Below are positions 16,336 to 25,647 of a stretch of 64,000 nucleotides of DNA, piece by piece. The DNA lies in contig CAILTK010000027.1 in the NCBI GenBank assembly GCA_903837135.1, positions 154,321 to 218,320 on the forward strand, written 5' to 3'. Position 1 is the first letter of the stretch, and each line of letters opens with the position of its first letter. Source of the stretch: an uncultured Caulobacterales bacterium (lineage in GTDB: Bacteria > Pseudomonadota > Alphaproteobacteria > Caulobacterales > Caulobacteraceae). The notes under the pieces are model-generated. The model had not been told where the DNA came from and searched no databases. It worked only from the letters and a program-made list of their open reading frames with translations. A program made the position numbers and the translations under genes.

Positions 16336-17978
16336 TGGAGCACCGGATCCTCCTGCTCGCGCTACGGGGGCGCGACTCGCAGATCGCCCAGCGCCTGCTG
16401 GCGCGCGGCGGGCACGAATGCGTGATCTGCGCCAGCGGCGACGAGATGACCGAAGCCCTGGCGGCCGGCGCCGGGGCCGCTCTGGTCACCGAGGAATCGC
16501 TGGCTGAGACCGATCGCCACAAGCTGATGGACTGGCTCGCCGCCCAGCCGCCCTGGTCGGACTTTCCCTTCATCCTGCTCGCCACCAAGCGCGCTGGCCG
16601 CCGGCCGAGGGAAGCGGCGGAGGTGCTGTCCAAGCTCGGGAACGTGGTGGTCCTCGAGCGACCGGTCCACGGCGAGACCCTGGCCAGCGCGGTCGAGGCG
16701 GCGCTGCGCGCGCGACGGCGACAGTACGAGGCGCGACGCCATCTCGAGGAGCTCAAGTCCGCCGAGGACACCCTGCGACAGCTCAACAGCACCCTCGAGG
16801 CGCGCATCGACGAAAGGACAAACGACCTCTCCCGCGCCAACAACCAGCTCATGCAGGAGATCGCCGAGCGCGAGCGCGCGCAGGTCGCCCTGGTTCAGTC
16901 GCAGAAGATGGACGCCATGGGCCAGCTGACAGGCGGCATCGCCCACGACTTCAACAACCTCCTGACCGTGATCGGCGGCAATCTCGAACTGATCGGCCGC
17001 AGGACCACGGACGAGCGCATCGGCCGCCTCGCCGACTACGCCCGCCAGGCTTCGGAACGCGCCGGCAAGCTCACGCGCCAGCTGCTCGCCTTCTCGCGGT
17101 CTCAGCGCCTGATCCCCGAACCGGTGGATGTGAACGCCCTGCTGCGGGGCATGGACGATCTCCTCGGCCGCACCATCGGTCCGCTCTACCAGATCGAGAT
17201 GCAGCTCGATCCGTCCGATCCGTGGGCCATGGGCGACGCCAATCAGATGGAGCTGGCGGTTCTCAATCTGGCCATCAACGCCCGCGACGCCATGGCCACC
17301 GGCGGCCGGCTGACGATCTCGAGCGAGGCGCCGGCGCCGGACTCGGTGCTGATCAGGGTCAAGGACAACGGGACGGGGATTCCGAAGCACCTGCTGGACC
17401 GGGTGTTCGACCCCTTCTTCACCACCAAGCCGATCGGCAAGGGAACCGGGCTCGGTCTCAGCCAGGTCTACGGCCTTCTGCAGCAGTCGGGCGGGTCGGT
17501 CTCGCTCGACAGCGCCGAGGGCGTCGGCACCACGGTCACGCTCCGCTTCCCCGCCGCGCGGCCCGCGCTGGACGAGGCCCAGGGCACGGCCGCGTCCACC
17601 GCCGACAGCGGCGTCGGTCGGGAGCGGGTGCTGGTGGTGGAGGACGATGACGGAGTCCGTCGGTTCATCGTCGAGTGCCTGCAGTCGCTCGGTTATGCGG
17701 TCAGCCAGGCGGCCGGCGGGGTCGAGGGGCTGGAGCATATCCGCTCCGATCCGCCGGAGCTTCTGATCGTCGACTACGCCATGCCCGGGCTGAACGGCGT
17801 GGATGTGATCAACGAGGCGCGCCGCACCGCGCCGAGCCTGCCGATCATCCTCGCCACCGGTTACGCCGACATGGATGCGGTGCATCGGACGATCGACCCC
17901 AGCCGGGTGCTGCGCAAGCCCTTCCAGATCAGCGACCTCGAGGCCGCCGTGCGCGGCGCTCTCGCCGCAGCGCCGTAG
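16335..17978 (+). CDS. Hybrid histidine kinase with N-terminal pseudo-receiver and C-terminal receiver
   Basis: Cytoplasmic signalling kinase of 547 residues without membrane segments. Domains in order: a receiver-like fold (1-125) lacking the phospho-Asp ('AALVTEESL' at the usual site), a coiled coil (130-185), a dimerisation/phosphoacceptor domain with His about 205 (GGIAHDFNNLL), an ATPase domain ('INARDAM', 'DNGTGIP', 'GTGLGLSQVYG') and a receiver with Asp about 480 (IVDYAMPG) and Lys in 'LRKPF'. The ATG at 16335 overlaps the KaiC-like stop (TGATG), so the pair should be made in fixed ratio. Input is presumably protein-borne, possibly from the KaiC partner. No dedicated output regulator is adjacent. 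Confidence 0.9.
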   Translation: MEHRILLLALRGRDSQIAQRLLARGGHECVICASGDEMTEALAAGAGAALVTEESLAETDRHKLMDWLAAQPPWSDFPFILLATKRAGRRPREAAEVLSKLGNVVVLERPVHGETLASAVEAALRARRRQYEARRHLEELKSAEDTLRQLNSTLEARIDERTNDLSRANNQLMQEIAERERAQVALVQSQKMDAMGQLTGGIAHDFNNLLTVIGGNLELIGRRTTDERIGRLADYARQASERAGKLTRQLLAFSRSQRLIPEPVDVNALLRGMDDLLGRTIGPLYQIEMQLDPSDPWAMGDANQMELAVLNLAINARDAMATGGRLTISSEAPAPDSVLIRVKDNGTGIPKHLLDRVFDPFFTTKPIGKGTGLGLSQVYGLLQQSGGSVSLDSAEGVGTTVTLRFPAARPALDEAQGTAASTADSGVGRERVLVVEDDDGVRRFIVECLQSLGYAVSQAAGGVEGLEHIRSDPPELLIVDYAMPGLNGVDVINEARRTAPSLPIILATGYADMDAVHRTIDPSRVLRKPFQISDLEAAVRGALAAAP

Positions 17979-17991
17979 GTTTCACTAAGAC

Positions 17992-19341
17992 CTAGCGCAC
18001 GGCGATCTTCACGCGCGCGCCGGTCGGGGCGTTGTCCGCAAAGCTCAGCTCGAGGCCGTGCAGATGGGCTACGGCGGCGACGAGGCTGAGGCCGAGCCCG
18101 TGGCCGGGAACGCTGTGGTGCGCCTGGCCGCGGTAGAAGCGCTTGATGACCAAGGGACGGTCGGCCTCGGGTATGCCGGCGCCGGTGTCGCTGACCTCGA
18201 GCACGAAGCCTGCGCCGCTCGACCTCAGACTGAGTCCCACCGCGCCCGGGGGCGGGGTGAACTTCAGGGCGTTGTCGAGCAGGTTGGCGATCGCCTCGAC
18301 GAACAGATCGCGGTCGACCCGGGCGGTGACGCCGCGCGCTATATCCACCACGAACCGCAGCTCGCGTTCGGCGACCAGAGGGTCATAGAGCTCGGCCACC
18401 TGATCGAGCAGGGCCGAAAGGTCGAGTTCGGCGATCTCGGCGTTGCGGCGGGTGGCCTCCACGGCGGCGATCCGCAGCAGGGCGCGAAAGCGGGCCAGTA
18501 CGCCATAGGTTTCGGCGACGCAGACCTCGAGCTTTTCGCGATTGGGATCGCCCTCGGACAGGGACTCGCTGGCGTGCTCCAGGGTGGCGCGGAGCCGGGT
18601 CAGCGGGGTGCGCAATTCGTGGGCGATACTCTCGCCGGCGGTCTGGGCGTGAACCACCAGCCGCTCGACCTCGTCCATCATGGTGTTGACGATCGCGGCG
18701 ATCGCATCGAGTTCGTCGCGCCGGCCGCTGACCGGCAGTCGTACGCCGAGATCGCCGCCGACGATCCGTTCGCTGGCCAGCCGCATGGCCTGGATACGGC
18801 GCAGGGGTTCGAGGCTCAGCAACAGGCCCGACGCCAGGCCGAAGGCGGCGATGATCGATCCCGAGACGAACAGGGCCACGATCAGGGTCTGTCTGAGGTC
18901 GACGAGCTGTCCGGTGTCGCGGGCGACGACCAGGGTCTCACCCCACGGCAGGGTCTGCGCGAGCGCGCGGACCGGCGGACGGCCGTCGCGCCGGGGAAAC
19001 TCGCGCGCCGCCGGGCCGCCGGCCGAGCGGGAGGGGCCGAACTCGGGGGGCGGGAGGTCGATGTCGCCGGCGACCTTCTGACCGCTGGCGCTGTAGAGGG
19101 CGAGGTAGTTCAGCGGATCGCGGTGCGCCTCCTCCTTCAGGCGGCGAAGGATGGTCTCCGCCGTGGCGGGGCGGAACTGGTTCGCCTCGGCCTGCAGGAT
19201 GCGGTCGACCCGCTGGGACAGGAACCCCGCCGTCTGCGCGTAGACCAGACCGAGCAGGATGGCGACGCCCAGCACATAGGCCGCGCCGAATTGCAGCGCG
19301 AGGCGGAACGGCGTGGTGCGCCAGGACGCGCTACTCAGCAC
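17992..19341 (-). CDS. Sensor histidine kinase (membrane bound)
   Basis: EnvZ/BaeS-type kinase of 449 residues. It has helix 1 near residues 12-35, a periplasmic loop of about 120 residues, helix 2 near 165-190, HAMP, a phosphoacceptor His about 241 (SIAHELRTPLTRLR), N-box 'NLLDNALKF', G1 'SDTGAGIP' and G2 'GHGLGLSLV'. The GTG start at 19339-19341 lies inside the end of the response regulator gene (11-bp overlap), which sets the start and implies coupled translation. An upstream in-frame ATG would fall wholly inside the regulator gene. It converges on the KaiC-linked kinase with a 13-bp gap. Stimulus unknown. Confidence 0.9.
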   Translation of the reverse strand: MLSSASWRTTPFRLALQFGAAYVLGVAILLGLVYAQTAGFLSQRVDRILQAEANQFRPATAETILRRLKEEAHRDPLNYLALYSASGQKVAGDIDLPPPEFGPSRSAGGPAAREFPRRDGRPPVRALAQTLPWGETLVVARDTGQLVDLRQTLIVALFVSGSIIAAFGLASGLLLSLEPLRRIQAMRLASERIVGGDLGVRLPVSGRRDELDAIAAIVNTMMDEVERLVVHAQTAGESIAHELRTPLTRLRATLEHASESLSEGDPNREKLEVCVAETYGVLARFRALLRIAAVEATRRNAEIAELDLSALLDQVAELYDPLVAERELRFVVDIARGVTARVDRDLFVEAIANLLDNALKFTPPPGAVGLSLRSSGAGFVLEVSDTGAGIPEADRPLVIKRFYRGQAHHSVPGHGLGLSLVAAVAHLHGLELSFADNAPTGARVKIAVR

Positions 19342-20008
19342 GCAACATGTATCCCTTGCCGCGAAGCGTGTGCAGCAGCGGCGGCTCTCCGGGCAATTCG
19401 AGCTTGTTCCTGAGACCGCGCACATGCACCTCGATCAGATTGGTCCCCGGATCGAAATTATAGCCCCACACGCGCTCGAAGATCATGGTCCGCGTCAGCA
19501 CCTGCCCCGGATTGCGGACAAACAGCTCCAGCAGCTTCAGCTCCTTGGGCACGAGCCGCAGGTCGTTGCCGCGGCGGCGGGCCACCTGGGCCACCAGGTC
19601 AAGCTCCAGGTCGCCGAGCCTGAGCATCAGCTTTTCCGCGTCGGCCCTGCGCCGGCGCAGCAGAACCTCGATGCGGGCCACCATTTCGGCCGGCGAGAAG
19701 GGTTTGGTCAGATAGTCGTCGCCGCCGGCGCGGAGACCGCGAACGCGTTCGTCCACCTCGTCGATGGCGCTGATCATCAGGATCGGCGTGTCGACGCCCT
19801 GGCCCTTCAGCGCGGCGGCGACGCTGAGGCCGTCCAGGCCGGGCAGCAGCCGATCCAGGGTGATGGCGTCATAGCCGCCGGTCAGCCCGCGTCTCAGGCC
19901 CTCGGCGCCGTCGGTCACCCAGTCCACCTCGAAGCCATTGTCGGCAAGCTCGCGCGAGATCTCGGCCGCGGTCGGCGCGTCGTCTTCGATGGTCAGTATC
20001 CTCGTCAT
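19331..20008 (-). CDS. OmpR-family response regulator
   Basis: Two-component regulator of 225 residues. The receiver has acidic residues Glu8, Asp9 and Asp10, phospho-Asp52 ('ITLDRLLPG') and Lys in 'DDYLTKPFS'. The C-terminal winged helix is typical of OmpR/PhoB proteins ('LVPKELKLLELFVRNPGQVL', 'VHVRGLRNKL', ending 'LRGKGYMLRAE'). It is the first gene of a pair with the overlapping sensor kinase. Divergent from the TPR/glycosyltransferase-like gene. Targets cannot be read from the sequence, although autoregulation is usual. Confidence 0.93.
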   Translation of the reverse strand: MTRILTIEDDAPTAAEISRELADNGFEVDWVTDGAEGLRRGLTGGYDAITLDRLLPGLDGLSVAAALKGQGVDTPILMISAIDEVDERVRGLRAGGDDYLTKPFSPAEMVARIEVLLRRRRADAEKLMLRLGDLELDLVAQVARRRGNDLRLVPKELKLLELFVRNPGQVLTRTMIFERVWGYNFDPGTNLIEVHVRGLRNKLELPGEPPLLHTLRGKGYMLRAE

Positions 20009-20139
20009 GCGCCTACCTTAACGCCATGGCGTCGTGTCCGCCGTAAGGAACGTCCGAACAGGCGCCCCCGTGCAGCGGCCGGCTTGTCGGGCCTCCCCCG
20101 GTGCGGCATCTGACGACCAAGCGAATGCGGAGCCCCTTC

Positions 20140-21969
20140 GTGACGAACCGGAAAGCGCGGCGGCAGGCGGCCAGGGCGGGTGTCCGCCACGGCGCGGACG
20201 CGGGGCCGGCCGTGAACGAGGCCTTCGCCGCGGGCGTGCGGAGCCGGGCCGAGGGACGCACGCTCGACGCGCTCGACGCCTTCGAACGCGTGCTCGCCCT
20301 GTCGCCGCAGCACGCCGGGGCTCTCTACCAGCTCGGCGGCATCGCCTATGGGGCCGGCCGGCTCGACTCGGCGAAGGGCTTTTTCGCGCGCGCGGCCGCG
20401 GCCGATCCCGGGTCCTCCGAGGCCCAGGTCGCTCTGGGTGCGGTCCTGCATCTGCAAGGCGACCTCGAGGCGGCGGCCGCCGCGCTCGAAGCCGCTCTGG
20501 GCGTGAACCCGGGCGACAGCGACAGCTGGATGAACCTCGGCAATATCCGGCGTGAACTCGGGGCGATCACGGCCGCCGAGGCGGCGGGGCGGCGCGCGAC
20601 GGAGCTTCTGCCTTCGTCGGCGCTGGCGTGGCGCAACCTGGCGGTGACCCTGCAGGAGCAGGGACGGGCGGGGCCGGCCATCGCCGCCTACGAGCGGGCG
20701 CTGAGGCTGAAGCCGGACTTCGCGGAGGCCGCGTCTGGCCGCCTGTTCTGCCTGAACTATGACGAGGAGCGGTCGGCGGCGGGCGTCGCGCAGGAGCACC
20801 GGCGATGGGGCGAGGTGATGCAGGCCCGCGTCAAGGCGCCCGCGGCGGTCTGGCCCAACCCCACGGACCCCGACCGGCGGATCCGGATCGGCTATGTCTC
20901 CGGGGATCTCCACACGCATCCTGTCGGGTATTTCCTGGCTCAGGTTCTAGAAGCGCATGACCGGTCCGCGGTGGAGGTGATCTGCTACGCCAACGGCGCG
21001 CGCGCCGACGGCATGACCGCCAGGCTGCGCGCGGCCAGCGATCATTGGCGGGTCATCGCCGGGCTCGACGACGCCGCCGCCGAGGCGATGATCCGCGCCG
21101 ACGGGGTCGACGTGCTGCTGGACCTCTCCGGCCATACCGCGCATGGCCGGCTCTCCCTGTTCGGCCGCCGCCCGGCGCCCGTGCTGGCGTCGTGGCTCGG
21201 CTATGTGGCGACCACCGGCCTGCCGGCCATGGACTATTTGCTCACGGACGCCGAGACGGCGCCGCCGGGGAGCGAGGCCCTCTTCACCGAAGCGTTGCTG
21301 CGTTCGCCGCACGGCCGGTTCTGCTATGCGCCGCCGGAGTACGCGCCGGGCGTCGCCCCGCCGCCGTCGGCGGCGGGTAAGGCCCCCGTGTTCGGAAGCT
21401 TCAACGACACGCTCAAGATCACGCCGCGCGTGGCGCGCCTTTGGACTGACGTGCTGGACGCGGCGCCGGGGTCGCGCCTGCTGCTCAAGTGGCGCTCGCT
21501 GGACGACGCGGGCGTGCGGAGCCGGATGATCGACCAGTTCCGCCACGCCGGCATGGATGTGTCGCGGCTCGACCTGCGCGGCCATTCTGCGCATCCGCGG
21601 ATGCTGGCCGAGTACGCGGACGTGGACGTCGCGCTCGACCCGCTGTCATTCTCGGGCGGGCTGACCACCTGCGAGGCGCTGTGGATGGGCGTGCCGGTGG
21701 TGACCTTGCCGGAGGAGAAGCCGGCCTCGCGCCAGAGCCTCTCCTTCCTGACCCGGCTCGGCCTCGCCGACCTGGCGGCGACGTCCGAGGACGACTACGT
21801 CGCGCGCGCCGCGACGCTGGCGCGCGACCCCGTGCGCCTCGCCGATCTGCGCACCACCCTGCGCTCCCGCATGCGGGCGTCTCCGCTCTGCGAGCCCGTC
21901 GCCTTCACCGCGTCACACGACCGTCTGATCCGCCAGATGTGGCGGCGTTGGTGCGCGCAACGAAGCTGA
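20140..21969 (+). CDS. TPR protein with O-GlcNAc transferase-like (SPINDLY-type) domain
   Basis: About 609 residues: N-terminal tetratricopeptide repeats (about residues 20-200, e.g. 'ALYQLGGIAYGAGRLDSAKGFF', 'SWMNLGNIRRELGAI', 'AWRNLAVTLQEQGRA') followed by a bacterial OGT-like catalytic half ('RIGYVSGDLHTHPVGYF', 'DLSGHTAHGRLSLF', 'GSFNDTLKITPRV', 'FSGGLTTCEALWMGVPVVTL'). Such proteins add sugars to protein targets; relatives in Caulobacterales are tied to flagellin or surface glycosylation. I prefer GTG at 20140 because GGAG precedes it by 7 bp; ATG at 20125 and GTG at 20101 are alternatives in the same frame. Acceptor and sugar unknown. Confidence 0.85.
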   Translation: MTNRKARRQAARAGVRHGADAGPAVNEAFAAGVRSRAEGRTLDALDAFERVLALSPQHAGALYQLGGIAYGAGRLDSAKGFFARAAAADPGSSEAQVALGAVLHLQGDLEAAAAALEAALGVNPGDSDSWMNLGNIRRELGAITAAEAAGRRATELLPSSALAWRNLAVTLQEQGRAGPAIAAYERALRLKPDFAEAASGRLFCLNYDEERSAAGVAQEHRRWGEVMQARVKAPAAVWPNPTDPDRRIRIGYVSGDLHTHPVGYFLAQVLEAHDRSAVEVICYANGARADGMTARLRAASDHWRVIAGLDDAAAEAMIRADGVDVLLDLSGHTAHGRLSLFGRRPAPVLASWLGYVATTGLPAMDYLLTDAETAPPGSEALFTEALLRSPHGRFCYAPPEYAPGVAPPPSAAGKAPVFGSFNDTLKITPRVARLWTDVLDAAPGSRLLLKWRSLDDAGVRSRMIDQFRHAGMDVSRLDLRGHSAHPRMLAEYADVDVALDPLSFSGGLTTCEALWMGVPVVTLPEEKPASRQSLSFLTRLGLADLAATSEDDYVARAATLARDPVRLADLRTTLRSRMRASPLCEPVAFTASHDRLIRQMWRRWCAQRS

Positions 21970-21976
21970 AGGCGGC

Positions 21977-23530
21977 CTACTCGACCTTGCCCTTGAAGCT
22001 GTCGCGCAGTTCGCGTTTCAGCACCTTGCCGATGGCCGAACGGGGCAGGCTGTCGGTGACTTCGTAGGCCGAGGGGCGCTGGGTCTTGCCGACACGCGCG
22101 GCGACGAACTCCGCCAGTTCCGGGATCGCCAGGGTCTCGCCCGGGCGCGGGGTGACGAAGGCCACCGGCGTCTCGCCCCACTTGTCGGACGGCATGCCCA
22201 CCACCGCCGCCTCCAGCACCGCCGGATGCTGGACAATCACCGCCTCGATGTCGGACGGATAGATGTTGAAGCCGCCCGAGATGATCATGTCCTTCTTGCG
22301 GTCCATGAGGGTCAGGAAACCCTCCGCGTCGAACCGGCCGACGTCGCCGGTGCGGATGAACCGCTCCCCCTCCGGACTGTACCATTCGGCGGCGGAAGTC
22401 TTCTCCGGCTGGTTGTGATAGCCGTTCATCATCGCCGCCGAGCGACCGACCACCTCGCCGATCTCGCCGATCGGCAGCTCCTTGCCGTCCTCGTCGATCA
22501 GCCGGATGTCGTGGCCGGGCATGGGCTTTCCGACCGTGTGCAGCTTGTCGGGGTTCTCGTGGGCGATCAGGGCGAACGAGCCGCCGCCCTCGGTCATGCC
22601 GTAATACTCCACAAGGCCGCCCGGCCATCGCTGCAGAACGTCGGCCTTGAGCTCGGCGGCGAACGGGGCGGAGGTGGAGAACTTCATCCGGAAGGCCTTG
22701 AGGTCGAAGCGGTCGAACTCCGGCAGGGCCATGATCCGGCGGTACTGCACCGGCACCAGCATGGCGTGGGTGGCGCGATGGGCCTCCGCCAGCTCGAGGA
22801 AGCTCAGGGCGTCGAACTTCTTCATCAGCACCAGGGCGCCGCCGAGCCCCAGCGCCGGAAACACGCTGACCAGGGTGGTGTTCGAATAGAGCGGGGTGGA
22901 GACCATGGTCACGGCGTGCGGCGCATAGCCTGAGCTGGCGCCGTGGGAGATCTGGGTCCAGCGCATGGCGTGGCTCTGCACGATGCCCTTGGGCGCGCCT
23001 GTCGTGCCGGACGAATAGATGATGTTGAAGGGCCACTTGGGCTCGATCTCCACCGGCGCCGGCTTGGCCCCGTCGGGAGGCAACCAGTCGGCGAAAGCTT
23101 CCCCGGCGGCCGAGCCGTCCAGCGCGATCCGCCGCGCCGCGATGCGATCCGCCACCGGCGCCATCAGCTCGGCCACGCCCTCGTCGAGGAAGAACAGCGG
23201 CGCGGCGCAATCGTCCAGCATCATGATCAGCTGGTCGGGCGTCGAGGACGGCGCGAGCGGCGAGACCGCGACGCCGGCCCGAAGGCCGCCGAGGAAGACC
23301 GCGACGTATTCGAGGGAGGAATAGGCGCAGACGGCGATGGCCTCGGTGGGCTTCAACCCGTCGCGCTGCAGGCCGGCGGCCACCCGGTCGACCAGGGCGT
23401 CCAGTTCGCGGTAGGTCGCCGAGCGGGCGCCGTCGATCACCGCGATCGCGTCCGGTTGCTCGACAGCATGGGCCGCGATCAGCGCTGGAAGAACGCCAAA
23501 CTCTTGTTGTAGCAGCTCTTCCACGGTCAT
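21977..23530 (-). CDS. Acyl-CoA synthetase / AMP-binding ligase
   Basis: ANL-superfamily ligase of 517 residues activating a carboxylic acid as acyl-AMP and then acyl-CoA. Core motifs are all present: P-loop 'YSSGTTGAPKG', 'YGMTEGGG', the hinge region 'RTGDVGRFDAEGFLTLMDRKKD' and catalytic Lys in 'PRSAIGKVLKREL'. No signal or membrane segment. It ends 7 bp from the convergent glycosyltransferase-like gene and is divergent from the PAS hybrid kinase. It could feed acids from the oxidative block into beta-oxidation, but it lies 9 kb away, so that link is only conceivable. Confidence 0.9.
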   Translation of the reverse strand: MTVEELLQQEFGVLPALIAAHAVEQPDAIAVIDGARSATYRELDALVDRVAAGLQRDGLKPTEAIAVCAYSSLEYVAVFLGGLRAGVAVSPLAPSSTPDQLIMMLDDCAAPLFFLDEGVAELMAPVADRIAARRIALDGSAAGEAFADWLPPDGAKPAPVEIEPKWPFNIIYSSGTTGAPKGIVQSHAMRWTQISHGASSGYAPHAVTMVSTPLYSNTTLVSVFPALGLGGALVLMKKFDALSFLELAEAHRATHAMLVPVQYRRIMALPEFDRFDLKAFRMKFSTSAPFAAELKADVLQRWPGGLVEYYGMTEGGGSFALIAHENPDKLHTVGKPMPGHDIRLIDEDGKELPIGEIGEVVGRSAAMMNGYHNQPEKTSAAEWYSPEGERFIRTGDVGRFDAEGFLTLMDRKKDMIISGGFNIYPSDIEAVIVQHPAVLEAAVVGMPSDKWGETPVAFVTPRPGETLAIPELAEFVAARVGKTQRPSAYEVTDSLPRSAIGKVLKRELRDSFKGKVE

Positions 23531-23675
23531 GGCGTCATCCTCCCGGGCGTTCGCTTACCCACGCGGAAAGCGCGTGGCAAGCCGCCACGCCCATGGACAT
23601 CGAATCCCCGGTACGGGTGCAACGTCCCGTTTACCTTGATCGGCAATAGTATCGCAAAAATTGGGGGAAGGGCTG

Positions 23676-25604
23676 ATGGCGCAACGCTCGCCACCATCGC
23701 GGCTGAGTCAGGACGCGGAGGCGGCCGCCTGGCTTTACCGCAACAGCAGCGACGGCTTCGCCCTGCTGCGCAATTCGCGCGTCCTCAGCGTCAATCCGGC
23801 CTGGTGCGCCATCAGCGGGTTCAAGCCGTTCGAGATGATCGGCCAGCATGCGCGCAAGCTGATCCATCCCGACGATCAACCGCTCTACATCAACGCCGTG
23901 GGCCGACTGCTGTCCGAGGGCGAAATCAGCCTTGAACACCGGATCATCAAGCGGGACGGACGGATCACCTGGGTCAGGCTGGCGGTGAAGCAGGCCGAGG
24001 AGGGCCTGTCGATGGTGGTGATGCGCGACATCACCGCCGAACACCAGCAGCGCGAGGACGCCGAGCAGGCGCAGAGGATCGGCGACCTGCTCCGGTCGGC
24101 CGCCAAGGTCTTCACCTGGCGCTTCGATCCGGACACGGGTCGCTATCTCACCGAACGCGACCCGGCGGCCAACGACGGAGGCGCGGGGCGGCGTGACATG
24201 TCGGGCGACGACATGACCGCGGAGATCCACCCGGACGACCGTGAACGCGTCGGCCGGGCCTTCCGCCTGTCGGTCCGCACCGGAGAGGCGCAAACCGTCT
24301 GGTATCGCCACGTCCGTCCCGAGGGCGGCTGGTCGCGCTATCGCTCGACCTGGCGTGGCGGACGAAGGACCGCCTGCGGGCGCTACGAGGTTCTGGGGCT
24401 GACCCAGGACATGACCGAACTGGCCGAAGCCCGCGACGCGGCCCTGCAGGGCGAGCAGGCCGCCAGAGAGGCCGCCGAAATCAAGTCGCGCTTCCTCGCC
24501 AACATGAGCCACGAGATCCGCACTCCGCTGAACGGCGTGCTCGGCGTTCTCCACCTTCTTAAGGACGAAAGCCTGTCGCCGAACGGGCGCAGCCTGGTGG
24601 ACGAGGCGCTCGGCTGCGGCGAAATGCTGACCCAGCTGCTGAACGACGTGCTCGACTTCTCCAAGATCGAGGCCGGCAAGCTCGAACTCAACCCCGAGCC
24701 GCTCGATTCGGCGGCGACCCTGAACGCGGTGGCCGGAATGCTGCGCCAGGCCGCGGAAGGCCGCGGCCTCTATCTGCGCACGGTGATCGAGGGTGATCCG
24801 GGCTGGGTGTCGATCGATCCGGTACGGCTGCGACAGGTGCTGTTCAACCTGATCGGCAACGCCGTCAAATTCACCCTGCGCGGCGGCGTGGAGGTGACCA
24901 TGAAGTCCATCGGCGCCGGTTCCGCCCACCGCCTTCGCGTCGAGGTCAAGGACACGGGCGTGGGCGTGGCGGAGGAGGCGATGGCGGCGCTGTTCGAGCG
25001 CTTTCACCAGGCCGACGGTTCGACCACCCGCCGGTTCGGCGGCACGGGCCTCGGCCTGGCGATCACGCGCAGCCTGATCGCCCAGATGGGCGGCGAGGTG
25101 GACGCCGTTAGCGAGGTCGGCAAGGGATCGACCTTCTGGTTCGAGGTCGCGGCGCCTTGCGTCGATCCGAGCGCGGCGACGCCCGCCGAGGCCGGCGAAT
25201 GGCTCGAGGGCCTCCGTGTCCTCGTGGTCGAGGACAATCCCACCAACCGGCTGATCGCCAGCCGCATGCTGGAAAGCCTGGGCGCGGCGGTCGATTTGGC
25301 TCACGACGGGGCCGAAGGCGTGGAGGCGGCCGCGCGCGCCGGCTACGACCTGATCTTCATGGACATTCAGATGCCGGTGATGGACGGCGTCGAGGCGACG
25401 CGGCGGATCCGCCGGCTTGGCGGACGGGCGGCCGAAGCGCCGATCGTGGCCATGACGGCGAACGTGATGAAGCACCAGATCAGCGAATATCTTGCCGCCG
25501 GCATGGACGGAGCGATCTCCAAGCCGCTCAATCCCGCCGCCATCCTCACCGAGCTCGCGCGACTCTCCAGCCAGGGCGTCACGGCGCTGGAGGCGGTAGC
25601 GTAA
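23676..25604 (+). CDS. PAS-domain hybrid histidine kinase
   Basis: Cytoplasmic sensor of 642 residues. A PAS domain lies at about 20-135 ('NSRVLSVNPAWCAISGFKPFEMIG', 'HRIIKRDGRITWVRL') and a second PAS-like fold at about 145-255. The phosphoacceptor domain has His about 279 (NMSHEIRTPLNGVLGVL), the ATPase domain 'NLIGNAVKF', 'DTGVGV' and 'FGGTGLGLAI', and the C-terminal receiver Asp about 563 (FMDIQMPVMDG) and 'SKPLNP'. ATG at 23676 is preceded by GGGGGAAGG; a TTG 15 bp upstream is less likely. No cognate regulator gene is adjacent, so it probably signals through an unlinked phosphotransfer protein. Confidence 0.9.
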   Translation: MAQRSPPSRLSQDAEAAAWLYRNSSDGFALLRNSRVLSVNPAWCAISGFKPFEMIGQHARKLIHPDDQPLYINAVGRLLSEGEISLEHRIIKRDGRITWVRLAVKQAEEGLSMVVMRDITAEHQQREDAEQAQRIGDLLRSAAKVFTWRFDPDTGRYLTERDPAANDGGAGRRDMSGDDMTAEIHPDDRERVGRAFRLSVRTGEAQTVWYRHVRPEGGWSRYRSTWRGGRRTACGRYEVLGLTQDMTELAEARDAALQGEQAAREAAEIKSRFLANMSHEIRTPLNGVLGVLHLLKDESLSPNGRSLVDEALGCGEMLTQLLNDVLDFSKIEAGKLELNPEPLDSAATLNAVAGMLRQAAEGRGLYLRTVIEGDPGWVSIDPVRLRQVLFNLIGNAVKFTLRGGVEVTMKSIGAGSAHRLRVEVKDTGVGVAEEAMAALFERFHQADGSTTRRFGGTGLGLAITRSLIAQMGGEVDAVSEVGKGSTFWFEVAAPCVDPSAATPAEAGEWLEGLRVLVVEDNPTNRLIASRMLESLGAAVDLAHDGAEGVEAAARAGYDLIFMDIQMPVMDGVEATRRIRRLGGRAAEAPIVAMTANVMKHQISEYLAAGMDGAISKPLNPAAILTELARLSSQGVTALEAVA

Positions 25605-25647
25605 GATCCGGGACGCGTGGCGCCACGCAATCGGGTCCGAGGTCGCC

